A program made the position numbers and the translations under genes. DNA of 64,000 nucleotides from Hydractinia symbiolongicarpus. Its lineage: Eukaryota > Cnidaria > Hydrozoa > Anthoathecata > Hydractiniidae. The notes under the pieces are model-generated. The model had not been told where the DNA came from. It saw only the letters and a list, made by a program, of their open reading frames with translations, and did no database searches. Numbering within the stretch: position 1 is the stretch's first letter; every line of letters begins with the position of its first letter. Below are positions 1 to 11,677 of the stretch, one piece after another. Location: assembly GCF_029227915.1 (NCBI RefSeq), contig NC_079885.1, positions 806,001 to 870,000 on the forward strand, in the 5' to 3' direction.

Positions 1-140
1 CATTTTTGATGAGACGCTTAATGAAAGAGGTTTAATCGCCGGAAAACGAAAACCCGCGATTTCCCGTAAATCCCGGGCTTGGCCCGTATAGTCGAATGTA
101 TACAAAGAAAGTACCCTGTGAGTAAACTCATTTCCAGAAC
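1..140 (+). repeat. Partial monomer at left window edge
   Basis: The window opens inside a monomer at its CATTTTTGATGAGACGC segment and reaches the next anchor at 141. It is of the CTTAATGAAAGAGG / GTCGAATG / CCTGTGAG kind. The array therefore continues to the left of the window. Confidence 0.97.
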
Positions 141-318
141 GATTTTTTAAATTATTTTTTCACCACTAAAACGCATAAGACTTGTAGTTTTTAAAAATGT
201 TTTCATTCTTGATGTCGCCGGCAAACGAAAACCCGCGATTTCCCGTAAATCCCGGCTTGGCCCGTATAGTCAAAAGTATACAAAGAAAGTACGTAGGGAG
301 TAAACTCATTCCCCGAAC
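141..318 (+). repeat. 178-bp monomer with 24-bp internal deletion
   Basis: From anchor 141 to anchor 319 is 178 bp. After TTGATG the sequence jumps straight to TCGCCGGC, losing the 24 bases that normally hold AGACGCTGAATAAAAG and the following TTTAA. It also belongs to the 202-bp class (CCCGGCTTGG). I saw no second copy of this deletion in the window, so it looks like a private, recent event. Confidence 0.95.
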
Positions 319-1130
319 GATTTTTTAAATTATTTTTTCCCCACTAAAACGCATGAGACTTGTAGTTTTCAAAAATGTTTTTATTTTTGATGAGACGCTG
401 AATAAAAGAAGTTTAATCGCCGGCAAACGAAAACCCGCGATTTCTCGTAAATCCCGGGCTTGGCCCGTATAGTCAAAAGTATACAAAGAAAGTACCCAGG
501 AAGTAAATTCATTTCCCGAACGATTTTTTAAATTACTTTTTCACCACTAAAACGCATGAGACTTGTAGTTTTTAAAAATGTTTTCATTTTTGATGAGACG
601 CTGAATAAAAGAAGTTTAATCGCCGGCAAACGAAAACCCGCGATTTCCCGTAAATCCCGGACTCGGCCCGTGTAGTCAAAAGTATACAAAGAAAGTACCC
701 AGGGAGTAAACTCATTTCCAGAACGATTTTTTAAATTATTTTTTCACCACTAAAACGCATGAGACTTGTAGTTTTCAAAAATGTTTTCATTTTTGATGAG
801 ACGCTTAATGAAAGAGGTTTAATTGCCGGCAAACCAAAACCCGCGATTTCCCGTAAATCCCGGGCTTGGCCCGTATAGTCGAATGTATACAAAGAAAGTA
901 CCCTGTGAGTAAACTCATTTCCAGAACGATTTTTTAAATTATTTCTTCACCACTAAAACGCATAAGACTTGTAGTTTTTAAAAATGTTTTCATTTTTGAT
1001 GAGACGCCGAATAAAAGAAGTTTAATCGCCGGCAAACAAAAACCCGCGATTTCCCGTAAATCCCGGGCTTGACCGGTATAGTCAAAAGTATAAAAAGAAA
1101 GTACCCAGGGAGTAAACTCATTTCCCGAAC

Positions 1131-1333
1131 GATTTTTTATATTATCTTTTTTACCACTAAACGCATGAGACTTGTAGTTTTCAAAAATATTTTCATATTT
1201 GATGGGACGCTGAATAAAAGAAGTTTAAACGCCGGCAAACGAAAATCCGCGATTTCCCGTAAATCCCGGACTCGGCCCGTATAGTCGAATGTATACAAAG
1301 AAAGTACCCAGGGAGTAAACTCTTTTCCCGAAC
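1131..1333 (+). repeat. T-subfamily monomer (first of about 27)
   Basis: T monomers differ from the rest by TTTATATTAT, a one-base deletion giving ACTAAACGC, AAAATATTTTCATATTTG, GATGGGACG and AAAATCCGCG. Starts found: 1131, 2957, 4986, 23306, 25733, 27756, 29778, 30385, 30992, 31597, 32609, 34835, 36454, 38275, 39085, 39490, 40300, 41919, 43740, 44550, 44955, 46171, 46576, 46778, 48804, 54099 and 57562. Those at 30992 and 46778 are hybrids. The first three carry TTATCTTTTTTACC and AAACGCCGGC, unlike the later ones. There is none between 4986 and 23306. They serve as phase markers for the HORs. Confidence 0.93.
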
Positions 1334-1477
1334 GATTTTTTAAATTTTTTTTTCACCACTAAAACGCATGAGACTTGTAGTTTTCAAAAATGTTTTCATT
1401 TTTGATGAGACGCTTAATGAAAGAGGTTTAATCGCCGGAAAACGAAAACCCGCGATTTCCCGTAAATCCCGGGCTTG

Positions 1478-1493
1478 GCCCGTATAGTCGAAT
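1478..1493 (-). other. CENP-B-box-like motif, one base short (exemplar)
   Basis: On the minus strand the GTCGAATG class of monomers reads TTCG, six bases, then CGGG. The mammalian CENP-B box core is TTCG-N4-A-N2-CGGG, with seven bases between. The A-N2-CGGG half fits here but the TTCG half is one base too close. The same string occurs in many monomers with GGCCCGTATAGTCGAATG; the GGCACG variant destroys CGGG. I treat this as a near-match, not a real box. Confidence 0.25.
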
Positions 1494-1738
1494 GTATACA
1501 AAGAAAGTACCCTGTGAGTAATCTCATTTCCAGAACGATTTTTTAAATTATTTTTTCACCACTAAAACGCATAAGACTTGTAGTTTTTAAAAGTGTTTTC
1601 ATTTTTGATGAGACGCTGAATAAAAGAAGTTTAATCGCCGGCAAACGAAAACCCGCGATTTCCCGTAAATCCCGGCTTGGCCCGTATAGTCAAAAGTATA
1701 CAAAGAAAGTACCCAGGGAGTAAACTCATTTCCCGAAC

Positions 1739-1941
1739 GATTTTTTAAATTATTTTTTCACCACTAAAACGCATGAGACTTGTAGTTTTCAAAAATGTTT
1801 TCATTTTTGATGAGACGCTGAATAAAAGAAGTTTAATCGCCGGCAAACGAAAACCCGCGATTTCTCGTAAATCCCGGGCTTGGCCCGTATAGTCAAAAGT
1901 ATACAAAGAAAGTACCCAGGGAGTAAACTCATTTCCCGAAC
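1739..1941 (+). repeat. Exemplar monomer, one base from the consensus, with four inverted repeats
   Basis: This 203-bp copy differs from my consensus only at TTTCTCG for TTTCCCG. It shows the internal dyads clearly. TCAAAAATG (1789-1797) faces CATTTTTGA (1802-1810) over a TTTT loop, a perfect 9-bp stem. AATCGC (1835-1840) faces GCGATT (1857-1862). CGGGC (1875-1879) faces GCCCG (1883-1887) over TTG. GTATA (1887-1891) faces TATAC (1900-1904) over 8 bases. GCCGGC (1839-1844) is a palindrome. Whether any of these folds in vivo is unknown. Confidence 0.93.
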
Positions 1942-2956
1942 GATTTTTTAAATTACTTTTTCACCACTAAAACGCATGAGACTTGTAGTTTTTAAAAATG
2001 TTTTCATTTTTGATGAGACGCTGAATAAAAGAAGTTTAATCGGCGGCAAACGAAAACCTGCGATTTCCCGTAAATCCTGGGCTCGGCCCGTATAGTCAAA
2101 AGTATACAAAGAAAGTACCCAGGGAGTAAACTCATTTCCCGAACGATTTTTTAAATTATTATTTCACCACTAAAACGCATGAGACTTGTAGTTTTCAAGA
2201 ATGTTTTCATTTTTGATGAGACTCTGAATAAAAGAAGTTTAATCGCCGGCAAACGAAAACCCGCGATTTCCCGTAAATCCCGAACTCGGCCCGTATAGTC
2301 AAAAGTATACAAAGAAAGTACCCAGGGAGTAGACTCATTTCCAGAACGATTTTTTAAATTATTTTTTCACCACTAAAACGCATAAGACTTGTAGTTTTCA
2401 AAAATGTTTTCATTTTTGATGAGACGCTGAATAAAAGAAGTTTAATCGCCGGCAAACGAAAACCCGCGATTTCCCGTAAATCCCGGACTCGGCCCGTGTA
2501 GTCAAAAGTATACAAAGAAAGTACCCAGGGAGTAAACTCATTTCCCGAACGATTTTTTAAATTATTATTTCACCACTAAAACGCATTAGACTTGTAGTTT
2601 TCAAGAATGTTTTCATTTTTGATGAGACTCTGAATAAAAGAAGTTTAATCGCCGGCAAACGAAAACCCGCGATTTCCCGTAAATCCCAAACTCGGCCCGT
2701 ATAGTCAAAAGTATACAAAGAAAGTACCCAGGGAGTAGACTCATTTCCAGAACGATTTTTTAAATTATTTTTTCACCACTAAAACGCATAAGACTTGTAG
2801 TTTTTAAAAATGTTTTCATTTTTGATGAGACGCTGAATAAAAGAAGTTTAAGCGCCGGCAAACAAAAACCCGCGATTTCCCGTAAATCCCGGGCTTGACC
2901 CGTATAGTCAAAAGTATAAAAAGAAAGTACCCAGGGAGTAAACTCATTTCCCGAAC

Positions 2957-4985
2957 GATTTTTTATATTATCTTTTTTACCACTAAACGCATGAGACTTG
3001 TAGTTTTCAAAAATATTTTCATATTTGATGGGACGCTGAATAAAAGAAGTTTAAACGCCGGCAAACGAAAATCCGCGATTTCCCGTAAATCCCGGACTCG
3101 GCCCGTATAGTCGAATGTATACAAAGAAAGTACCCAGGGAGTAAACTCATTTCCCGAACGATTTTTTAAATTATTTTTTCACCACTAAAACGCATGAGAC
3201 TTGTAGTTTTCCAAAATGTTTTCATTTTTGATGAGACGCTGAATAAAAGAAGTTTAATCGCCGGCAAACGAAAACCCGCGATTTCTCGTAAATCCCGGGC
3301 TTGGCCCGTATAGTCAAAAGTATACAAAGAAAGTACCCAGGGAGTAAACTCATTTCCCGAACGATTTTTTAAATTACTTTTTCACCACTAAAACGCATGA
3401 GACTTGTAGTTTTTAAAAATGTTTTCATTTTTGATGAGACGCTGAATAAAAGAAGTTTAATCGCCGGCAAACGAAAACCAGCGATTTCCCGTAAATCCTG
3501 GGCTCGGCCCGTATAGTCAAAAGTATACAAAGAAAGTACCCAGGGAGTAAACTCATTTCCCGAACGATTTTTTAAATTATTATTTCACCACTAAAACGCA
3601 TGAGACTTGTAGTTTTCAAGAATGTTTTCATTTTTGATGAGACTTTGAATAAAAGAAGTTTAATCGCCGGCAAACGAAAACCCGCGATTTCCCGTAAATC
3701 CCGGACTCGGCCCGTATAGTCAAAAGTATACAAAGAAAGTACCCAGGGAGTAGACTCATTTCCAGAACGATTTTTTAAATTATTTTTTCACCACTAAAAC
3801 GCATAAGACTTGTAGTTTTCAAAAATGTTTTCATTTTTGATGAGACGCTGAATAAAAGCAGTTTAATCGCCGGCAAACGAAAACTTGCGATTTCCCTAAA
3901 TCCCGGACTCGGCCCGTATAGTCAAAAGTATACAAAGAAAGTACCCAGGGAGCAAACTCATTTCCCGAACGATTTTTTAAATTATTTTTTCACCACTAAA
4001 ACGCATGAGACTTGTAGTTTTTAAAAATGTTTTCATTTTTGATGAGACGCTGAATAAAAGAAGTTTAATCGCCGGCAAACGAAAACCCGCGATTTCTCGT
4101 AAATCCCGGGCTTGGCCCGTATAGTCAAAAGTATACAAAGAAAGTACCCAGGGAGTAAACTCATTTCCCGAACGATTTTTTAAATTACTTTTTCACCACT
4201 AAAACGCATGAGACTTGTAGTTTTTAAAAATGTTTTCATTTTTGATAAGACGCTGAATAAAAGAAGTTTAATCGCCGGCAAACGAAAACCTGCGATTTCC
4301 CGTAAATCCTGGGCTCGGCCCGTATAGTCAAAAGTATACAAAGAAAGTACCCAGGGAGTAAACTCATTTCCTGAACGATTTTTTAAATTATTATTTCACC
4401 ACTAAAACGCATGAGACTTGTAGTTTTCAAGAATGTTTTCATTTTTGATGAGACTCTGAATAAAAGAAGTTTAATCGCCGGCAAACGAAAACCCGCGATT
4501 TCCCGTAAATCCCGGACTCGGCCCGTATAGTCAAAAGTATACAAAGAAAGTACCCAGGGAGTAGACTCATTTCCAGAACGATTTTTTAAATTATTTTTTC
4601 ACCACTAAAACGCATAAGACTTGTAGTTTTCAAAAATGTTTTCATTTTTGATGAGACGCTGAATAAAAGAAGTTTAATCGCCGGCAAACGAAAACCCGCG
4701 ATTTCCCGTAAATCCCGGACTCGGCCCGTGTAGTCAAAAGTATACAAAGAAAGTACCCAGGGAGTAAACTCATTTCCAAGACGATTTTTTAAATTATTTT
4801 TTCACCACTAAAACGCATAAGACTTGTAGTTTTTAAAAATGTTTTCATTTTTGATGAGACGCTGAATAAAAGAAGTTTAATCGCCGGCAAACAAAAACCC
4901 GCGATTTCCAGTAAATCCCGGGCTTGACCCGTATAGTCAAAAGTATAAAAAGAAAGTACCCAGGGAGTAAACTCATTTCCCGAAC
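2957..4985 (+). repeat. HOR unit 1b, 10 monomers, 2,029 bp
   Basis: Runs from T at 2957 to T at 4986 with starts 2957, 3160, 3363, 3566, 3769, 3971, 4174, 4377, 4580 and 4783. It lacks the CTTAATGAAAGAGG monomer that follows T in units 1a and 1c. Its 3769 monomer has the linked variants AAAAGCAG, AACTTGCG and CCCTAAATC (202 bp). The TTACTTTTT / TTATTATTT / CATAAGAC trio occurs twice (3363-3971 and 4174-4782), indicating an internal four-monomer repetition. Confidence 0.88.
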
Positions 4986-7215
4986 GATTTTTTATATTAT
5001 CTTTTTTACCACTAAACGCATGAGACTTGTAGTTTTCAAAAATATTTTCATATTTGATGGGACGCTGAATAAAAGAAGTTTAAACGCCGGCAAACGAAAA
5101 TCCGCGATTTCCCGTAAATCCCGGACTCGGCCCGTATAGTCGAATGTATACAACGAAAGTACCCAGGGAGTAAACTCTTTTCCCGAACGATTTTTTAAAT
5201 TTTTTTTTCACCACTAAAACGCATGAGACTTGTAGTTTTCAAAAATGTTTTCATTTTTGATGAGACGCTTAATGAAAGAAGTTTAATCGCCGGCAAACGA
5301 AAACCCGCGATTTCCCGTAAATCCCGGGCTTGGCCCGTATAGTCGAATGTATACAAAGAAAGTACCCTGTGAGTAAACTCATTTCCAGAGCGATTTTTTA
5401 AATTATTTTTTCACCACTAAAACGCATAAGACTTGTAGTTTTCAAAAGTGTTTTCATTTTTGATGAGACGCTGAATAAAAGAAGTTTAATCGCCGGCAAA
5501 CGAAAACCCGCGATTTCCCGTAAATCCCGGCTAGGCCCGTATAGTCAAAAGTATACAAAGAAAGTACCCAGGGAGTAAACTCATTTCCCGAACGACTTTT
5601 TAAATTATTTTTTCACCACTAAAACGCATGAGACTTGTAGTTTTCAAAAATGTTTTCATTTTTGATGAGACGCTGAATAAAAGAAGTTTAATCGCCGGCA
5701 AACGAAAACCCGCGATTTCTCGTAAATCCCGGGCTTGGCCCGTATAGTCAAAAGTATACAAAGAAAGTACCCAGGGAGTAAACTCATTTCCCGAACGATT
5801 TTTTAAATTACTTTTTCACCACTAAAACGCATGAGACTTGTAGTTTTTAAAAATGTTTTCATTTTTGATGAGACGCTGAATAAAAGAAGTTTAATCGCCG
5901 GCAAACGAAAACCTGCGATTTCCCGTAAATCCTGGGCTCGGCCCGTATAGTCAAAAGTATACAAAGAAAGTACCTAGGGAGTAAACTCATTTCCCGAACG
6001 ATTTTTTAAATTATTATTTCACCACTAAAACGCATGAGACTTGTAGTTTTCAAGAATGTTTTCATTTTTGATGAGACTCTGAATAAAAGAAGTTTAATCG
6101 CCGGCAAACGAAAACCCGCGATTTCCCGTAAATCCCGGACTCGGCCCGTATAGTCAAAAGTATACAAAGAAAGTACCCAGGGAGTAGACTCATTTCCAGA
6201 ACGATTTTTTAAATTATTTTTTCACCACTAAAACGCATAAGACTTGTAGTTTTCAAAAATGTTTTCATTTTTGATGAGACGCTGAATAAAAGCAGTTTAA
6301 TCGCCGGCAAACGAAAACTTGCGATTTCCCTAAATCCCGGACTCGGCCCGTATAGTCAAAAGTATACAAAGAAAGTACCCAGGGAGCAAATTCATTTCCC
6401 GAACGATTTTTTAAATTATTTTTTCACCACTAAAACGCATGAGACTTGTAGTTTTTAAAAATGTTTTCATTTTTGATGAGACGCTGAATAAAAGAAGTTT
6501 AATCGCCGGCAAACGAAAACCCGCGATTTCTCGTAAATCCCGGGCTTGGCCCGTATAGTCAAAAGTATACAAAGAAAGTACCCAGGGAGTAAACTCATTT
6601 CCCGAACGATTTTTTAAATTACTTTTTCACCACTAAAACGCATGAGACTTGTAGTTTTTAAAAATGTTTTCATTTTTGATAAGACGCTAAATAAAAGAAG
6701 TTTAATCGCCGGCAAACGAAATCCTGCGATTTCCCGTAAATCCTGGGCTCGGCCCGTATAGTCAAAAGTATACAAAGAAAGTACCCAGGGAGTAAACTCA
6801 TTTCCCGAACGATTTTTTAAATTATTATTTCACCACTAAAACGCATGAGACTTGTAGTTTTCAAGAATGTTTTCATTTTTGATGAGACTCTGAATAAAAG
6901 AAGTTTAATCGCCGGCAAACGAAAACCCGCGATTTCCCGTAAATCCCGGACTCGGCCCGTATAGTCAAAAGTATACAAAGAAAGTACCCAGGGAGTAGAC
7001 TCATTTCCAGAACGATTTTTTAAATTATTTTTTCACCACTAAAACGCATAAGACTTGTAGTTTTCAAAAATGTTTTCATTTTTGATGAGACGCTGAATAA
7101 AAGCAGTTTAATCGCCGGCAAACGAAAACTTGCGATTTCCCTAAATCCCGGACTCGGCCCGTATAGTCAAAAGTATACAAAGAAAGTACCCAGGGAGCAA
7201 ACACATTTCCCGAAC
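4986..7215 (+). repeat. HOR unit 1c, 11 monomers
   Basis: Starts with the third T monomer at 4986 and resembles unit 1a at first (CTTAATG monomer at 5189, AAAAGTG monomer at 5392), then unit 1b (the AAAAGCAG / CCCTAAATC monomers at 6203 and 7014). Starts include 5594, 5797, 6000, 6203, 6405, 6608, 6811 and 7014. It ends where the B-type triplet begins at 7216. The mixed order shows exchange between the two earlier unit types. Confidence 0.85.
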
Positions 7216-9648
7216 GATTTTTAAAATTATTTTTTCACCACTAAAACGCATTAGACTTGTAGTTTTCAAAAATGTTTTCATTTTTGATGAGACGCTTAAT
7301 GAAAGAGGTTTAATCGCTGGCAAACGAAATCCCGCGTTTTCCCGTAAATCCGGGGCTTGGCCCGTATAGTCGAATGTGTTCAAAGAAAGTATCCAGGGAG
7401 TAAACTCATTTCCCGAACGATTTTTTAAATTTTTTTTTCACCACTAAAACGCATTAGACTTGTAGTTTTCAAAAATGTTTTCATTTTTGATGAGACGCTT
7501 AATGAAAGAGGTTTAATTGCCGGCAAACGAAATCCCGCGTTTTCCCGTAAATCCGGGGCTTGGCCCGTATAGTCGAATGTATACAAAGAAAGTACCCAGG
7601 GAGTAAACTCATTTCCCGAACGATTTTTTAAATTTTTTTTTCACCACTAAAACGCATGAGACTTGTAGTTTTCAAAAATGTTTTCATTTTTGATGAGACG
7701 CTTAATGAAAGAGGTTTAATCGCCGGAAAACGAAAACCTGCGATTTCCCGTAAATCCCGGGCTTGGCCCGTATTGTCGAATGTATGCAAAAGATGTACCC
7801 TGTGAGTAAACTCATTTCCAGAACGATTTTTTAAATTATTTTTTCACCACTAAAACGCATAAGACTTGTAGTTTTTAAAAATGTTTTCATTTTTGATGAG
7901 ACGCTGAATAAAAGAAGTTTAATCGCCGGCAAACGAAAACCTGCGATTTTCCGTAAATCCCGGGCTTGGCCCGTATAGTCAAAAGTATACAAAGAAAGTA
8001 CCGAGGGAGTAAACTCATTTCCCGAACGATTTTTTAAATTACTTTTTCACCACTAAAACGCATGAGACTTGTAGTTTTTAAAACTGTTTCCATTTTTGAT
8101 GAGACGCTGAATAAAAGAAGTTTAATCGCCGGCAAACGAAAACCTGCGATTTCCCGTAAATCCTGGACTCGGCCCGTATAGTCAAAAGTATACAAAGAAA
8201 GTACCCAGGGAGTAAACTCATTTCCGAAACGATTTTTTAAATTATTATTTCACCACTAAAACGCATGAGACTGGTAGTTTTCAAGAATGTTTTCATTTTT
8301 GATGAGACGCTGAATAAAAGCAGTTTAATAGCCGGCAAACGAAAACCCGCGATTTCCCGTAAATCCCGGGCTTGGCACGTATAGTCGAATGTATACAAAG
8401 AAAGTACCCTGTGAGTAAACTCATTTCCAGAACGATTTTTTAAATTATTTTTTCACCACTAAAACGCATAAGACTTGTAGTTTTTAAAAATGTTTTCATT
8501 TTTGATGAGACGCTGAATAAAAGAAGTTTAATCGCCGGCAAACGAAAACCCGCGATTTCCCGTAAATCCCGGCTTGGCCCGTATAGTCAAAAGTATACAA
8601 AGAAAGTTCCCAGGGAGTAAACTCATTTCCAGAACGATTTTTTAAATTATTTTTTCACCACTAAAACGCATAAGACTTGTAGTTTTCAAAAATGTTTTCA
8701 TTTTTGATGAGACGCTGAATAAAAGCAGTTTAATCGCCGGCAAACGAAAACTTGCGATTTCCCTAAATCCCGGACTCGGCCCGTATAGTCAAAAGTATAC
8801 AAAGAAAGTACCCAGGGAGCAAACTCATTTCCCGAACGATTTTTTAAATTATTTTTTCACCACTAAAACGCATGAGACTTGTAGTTTTTAAAAATGTTTT
8901 CATTTTTGATGAGACGCTGAATAAAAGAAGTTTAATCGCCGGCAAACGAAAACCCGCGATTTCTCGTAAATCCCGGGCTTGGCCCGTATAGTCAAAAGTA
9001 TACAAAGAAAGTACCCAGGGAGTAAACTCATTTCCCGAACGATTTTTTAAATTACTTTTTCACCACTAAAACGCATGAGACTTGTAGTTTTTAAAAATGT
9101 TTTCATTTTTGATAAGACGCTGAATAAAAGAAGTTTAATCGCCGGCAAACGAAATCCTGCGATTTCCCGTAAATCCTGGGCTCGGCCCGTATAGTCAAAA
9201 GTATACAAAGAAAGTACCCAGGGGGTAAACTCATTTCCCGAACGATTTTTTAAATTATTATTTCACCACTAAAACGCATGAGACTTGTAGTTTTCAAGAA
9301 TGTTTTCATTTTTGATGAGACTCTGAATAAAAGATGTTTAATCGCCGGCAAACGAAAACCCGCGATTTCCCGTAAATCCCGGACTCGGCCCGTATAGTCA
9401 AAAGTATACAAAGAAAGTACCCAGGGAGTAGACTCATTTCCAGAACGATTTTTTAAATTATTTTTTCACCACTAAAACGCATAAGACTTGTAGTTTTCAA
9501 AAATGTTTTCATTTTTGATGAGACGCTGAATAAAAGCAGTTTAATCGCCGGCAAACGAAAACTTGCGATTTCCCTAAATCCCGGACTCGGCCCGTATAGT
9601 CAAAAGTATACAAAGAAAGTACCCAGGGAGCAAACACATTTCCCGAAC
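7216..9648 (+). repeat. HOR unit 2a headed by B triplet, 12 monomers, 2,433 bp
   Basis: Begins after GGAGCAAACACATTTCC with three B monomers (7216, 7419, 7622). The first two share CTTAATGAAAGAGG, CCCGCGTTTTCC, CCGGGGCTTGG and GTCGAATG; the first ends GTGTTCAAAG and GTATCC; the third has CCGGAAAACG and GTATGCAAAAGATG. Next come 7825, 8028 (AAACTGTTTCC), 8231 (CCGAAACG, GACTGGTAG), 8434, 8636, 8838, 9041, 9244 and 9447. Repetition of this exact order at 9649 establishes the unit. Confidence 0.9.
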
Positions 9649-11677
9649 GATTTTTTAAATTATTTTTTCACCACTAAAACGCATGAGACTTGTAGTTTTC
9701 AAAAATGTTTTCATTTTTGATGAGACGCTTAATGAAAGAGGTTTAATCGCCGGCAAACGAAATCCTGCGTTTTCCCGTAAATCCGGGGCTTGGCCCGTAT
9801 AGTCGAATGTGTTCAAAGAAAGTATCCAGGGAGTAAACTCATTTCCCGAACGATTTTTTAAATTTTTTTTTCACCACTAAAACGCATTAGACTTGTAGTT
9901 TTCAAAAATGTTTTCATTTTTGATGAGACGCTTAATGAAAGAGGTTTAATCGCCGGCAAACGAAATCCCGCGTTTTCCCGTAAATCCGGGGCTTGGCCCG
10001 TATAGTCGAATGTATACAAAGAAAGTACACAGGGAGTAAACTCATTTCCCGAACGATTTTTTAAATTTTTTTTTCACCACTAAAACGCATGAGACTTGTA
10101 GTTTTCAAAAATGTTTTCATTTTTGATGAGACGCTTAATGAAAGAGGTTTAATCGCCGGAAAACGAAAACCTGCGATTTCCCGTAAATCCCGGGCTTGGC
10201 CCGTATTGTCGAATGTATGCAAAAAATGTACCCTGTGAGTAAACTCATTTCCAGAACGATTTTTTAAATTATTTTTTCACCACTAAAACGCATAAGACTT
10301 GTAGTTTTTAAAAATGTTTTCATTTTTGATGAGACGCTGAATAAAAGAAGTTTAATCGCCGGCAAACGAAAACCCGCGATTTTCCGTAAATCCCGGGCTT
10401 GGCCCGTATAGTCAAAAGTATACAAAGAAAGTACCCAGGGAGTAAACTCATTTCCCGAACGATTTTTTAAATTACTTTTTCACCACTAAAACGCATGAGA
10501 CTTGTAGTTTTTAAAACTGTTTCCATTTTTGATGAGACGCTGAATAAAAGAAGTTTAATCGCCGGCAAACGAAAACCTGCGATTTCCCGTAAATCCTGGA
10601 CTCGGCCCGTATAGTCAAAAGTATACAAAGAAAGTACCCAGGGAGTAAACTCATTTCCGAAACGATTTTTTAAATTATTATTTCACCACTAAAACGCATG
10701 AGACTGGTAGTTTTCAAGAATGTTTTCATTTTTGATGAGACGCTGAATAAAAGCAGTTTAATCGCCGGCAAACGAAAACCCGCGATTTCCCGTAAATCCC
10801 GGGCTTGGCACGTATAGTCGAATGTATACAAAGAAAGTACCCTGTGAGTAAACTCATTTCCAGAACGATTTTTTAAATTATTTTTTCACCACTAAAACGC
10901 ATAAGACTTGTAGTTTTTAAAAATGTTTTCATTTTTGATGAGACGCTGAATAAAAGAAGTTTAATCGCCGGCAAACGAAAACCCGCGATTTCCCGTAAAT
11001 CCCGGCTTGGCCCGTATAGTCAAAAGTATACAAAGAAAGTACCCAGGGAGTAAACTCATTTCCCGAACGATTTTTTAAATTTTTTTTTCACCACTAAAAC
11101 GCATGAGACTTGTAGTTTTTAAAAATGTTTTCATTTTTGATGAGACGCTGAATAAAAGAAGTTTAATCGCCGGGAAACGAAAACCCGCGATTTCTCGTAA
11201 ATCCCGGGCTTGGCCCGTATAGTCAAAAGTATACAAAGAAAGTACCCAGGGAGTAAACTCATTTCCCGAACGATTTTTTAAATTACTTTTTCACCACTAA
11301 AACGCATGAGACTTGTAGTTTTTAAAAATGTTTTCATTTTTGATAAGACGCTGAATAAAAGAAGTTTAATCGCCGGCAAACGAAATCCTGCGATTTCCCG
11401 TAAATCCTGGGCTCGGCCCGTATAGTCAAAAGTATACAAAGAAAGTACCCAGGGAGTAAACTCATTTCCCGAACGATTTTTTAAATTATTATTTCACCAC
11501 TAAAACGCATGAGACTTGTAGTTTTCAAGAATGTTTTCATTTTTGATGAGACTCTGAATAAAAGAAGTTTAATCGCCGGCAAACGAAAACCCGCGATTTC
11601 CCGTAAATCCCGGACTCGGCCCGTATAGTCAAAAGTATACAAAGAAAGTACCCAGGGAGCAAACACATTTCCCGAAC
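9649..11677 (+). repeat. HOR unit 2b, 10 monomers, 2,029 bp
   Basis: Same order as unit 2a (B triplet, then GTATGCAAAAAATG, AAACTGTTTCC and GACTGGTAG monomers), but two monomers shorter. The 11069 monomer has the AATTTTTTTTT left end of a B monomer joined to the TTTTTAAAAATG ... TTTCTCG right part normally found two monomers later, which marks the in-register deletion. Confidence 0.9.

Larger units (their letters stand above)
1131..2956 (+). repeat. HOR unit 1a, 9 monomers, 1,826 bp
   Basis: Starts with a T monomer at 1131 and ends before the next T at 2957. Monomer starts are 1131, 1334, 1537, 1739, 1942, 2145, 2348, 2551 and 2754. Order: T; a CTTAATGAAAGAGG / CCTGTGAG monomer; an AAAAGTG monomer of 202 bp; a near-consensus one; TTACTTTTT; TTATTATTT with CAAGAATG and GACTCTG; CATAAGAC; another TTATTATTT; and CATAAGAC with TTTTTAAAAATG. 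The second TTATTATTT / CATAAGAC pair is a dimer repetition inside the unit. Confidence 0.9.

Noticed and set aside
100-106. GCCGGC and CCCGGG palindromes as regulatory operators
   Set aside because: They are six-base palindromes repeated because the monomer repeats. With no gene nearby there is nothing to regulate.
1131-1160. Yeast-type replication origin consensus in the T monomer (TTTTATATTAT)
   Set aside because: It misses the 11-base consensus at one position, and such near-matches are expected in A/T runs. No supporting elements were seen.
1069-1284. Open reading frames of 71 codons at 1069, 2895 and 4924 (+) with near-identical products
   Set aside because: They are translations of the T monomer and its neighbour. 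203 is not a multiple of 3, so the frame changes at each monomer; the frames recur only because the HOR recurs. There is no ribosome site, domain or codon signature.
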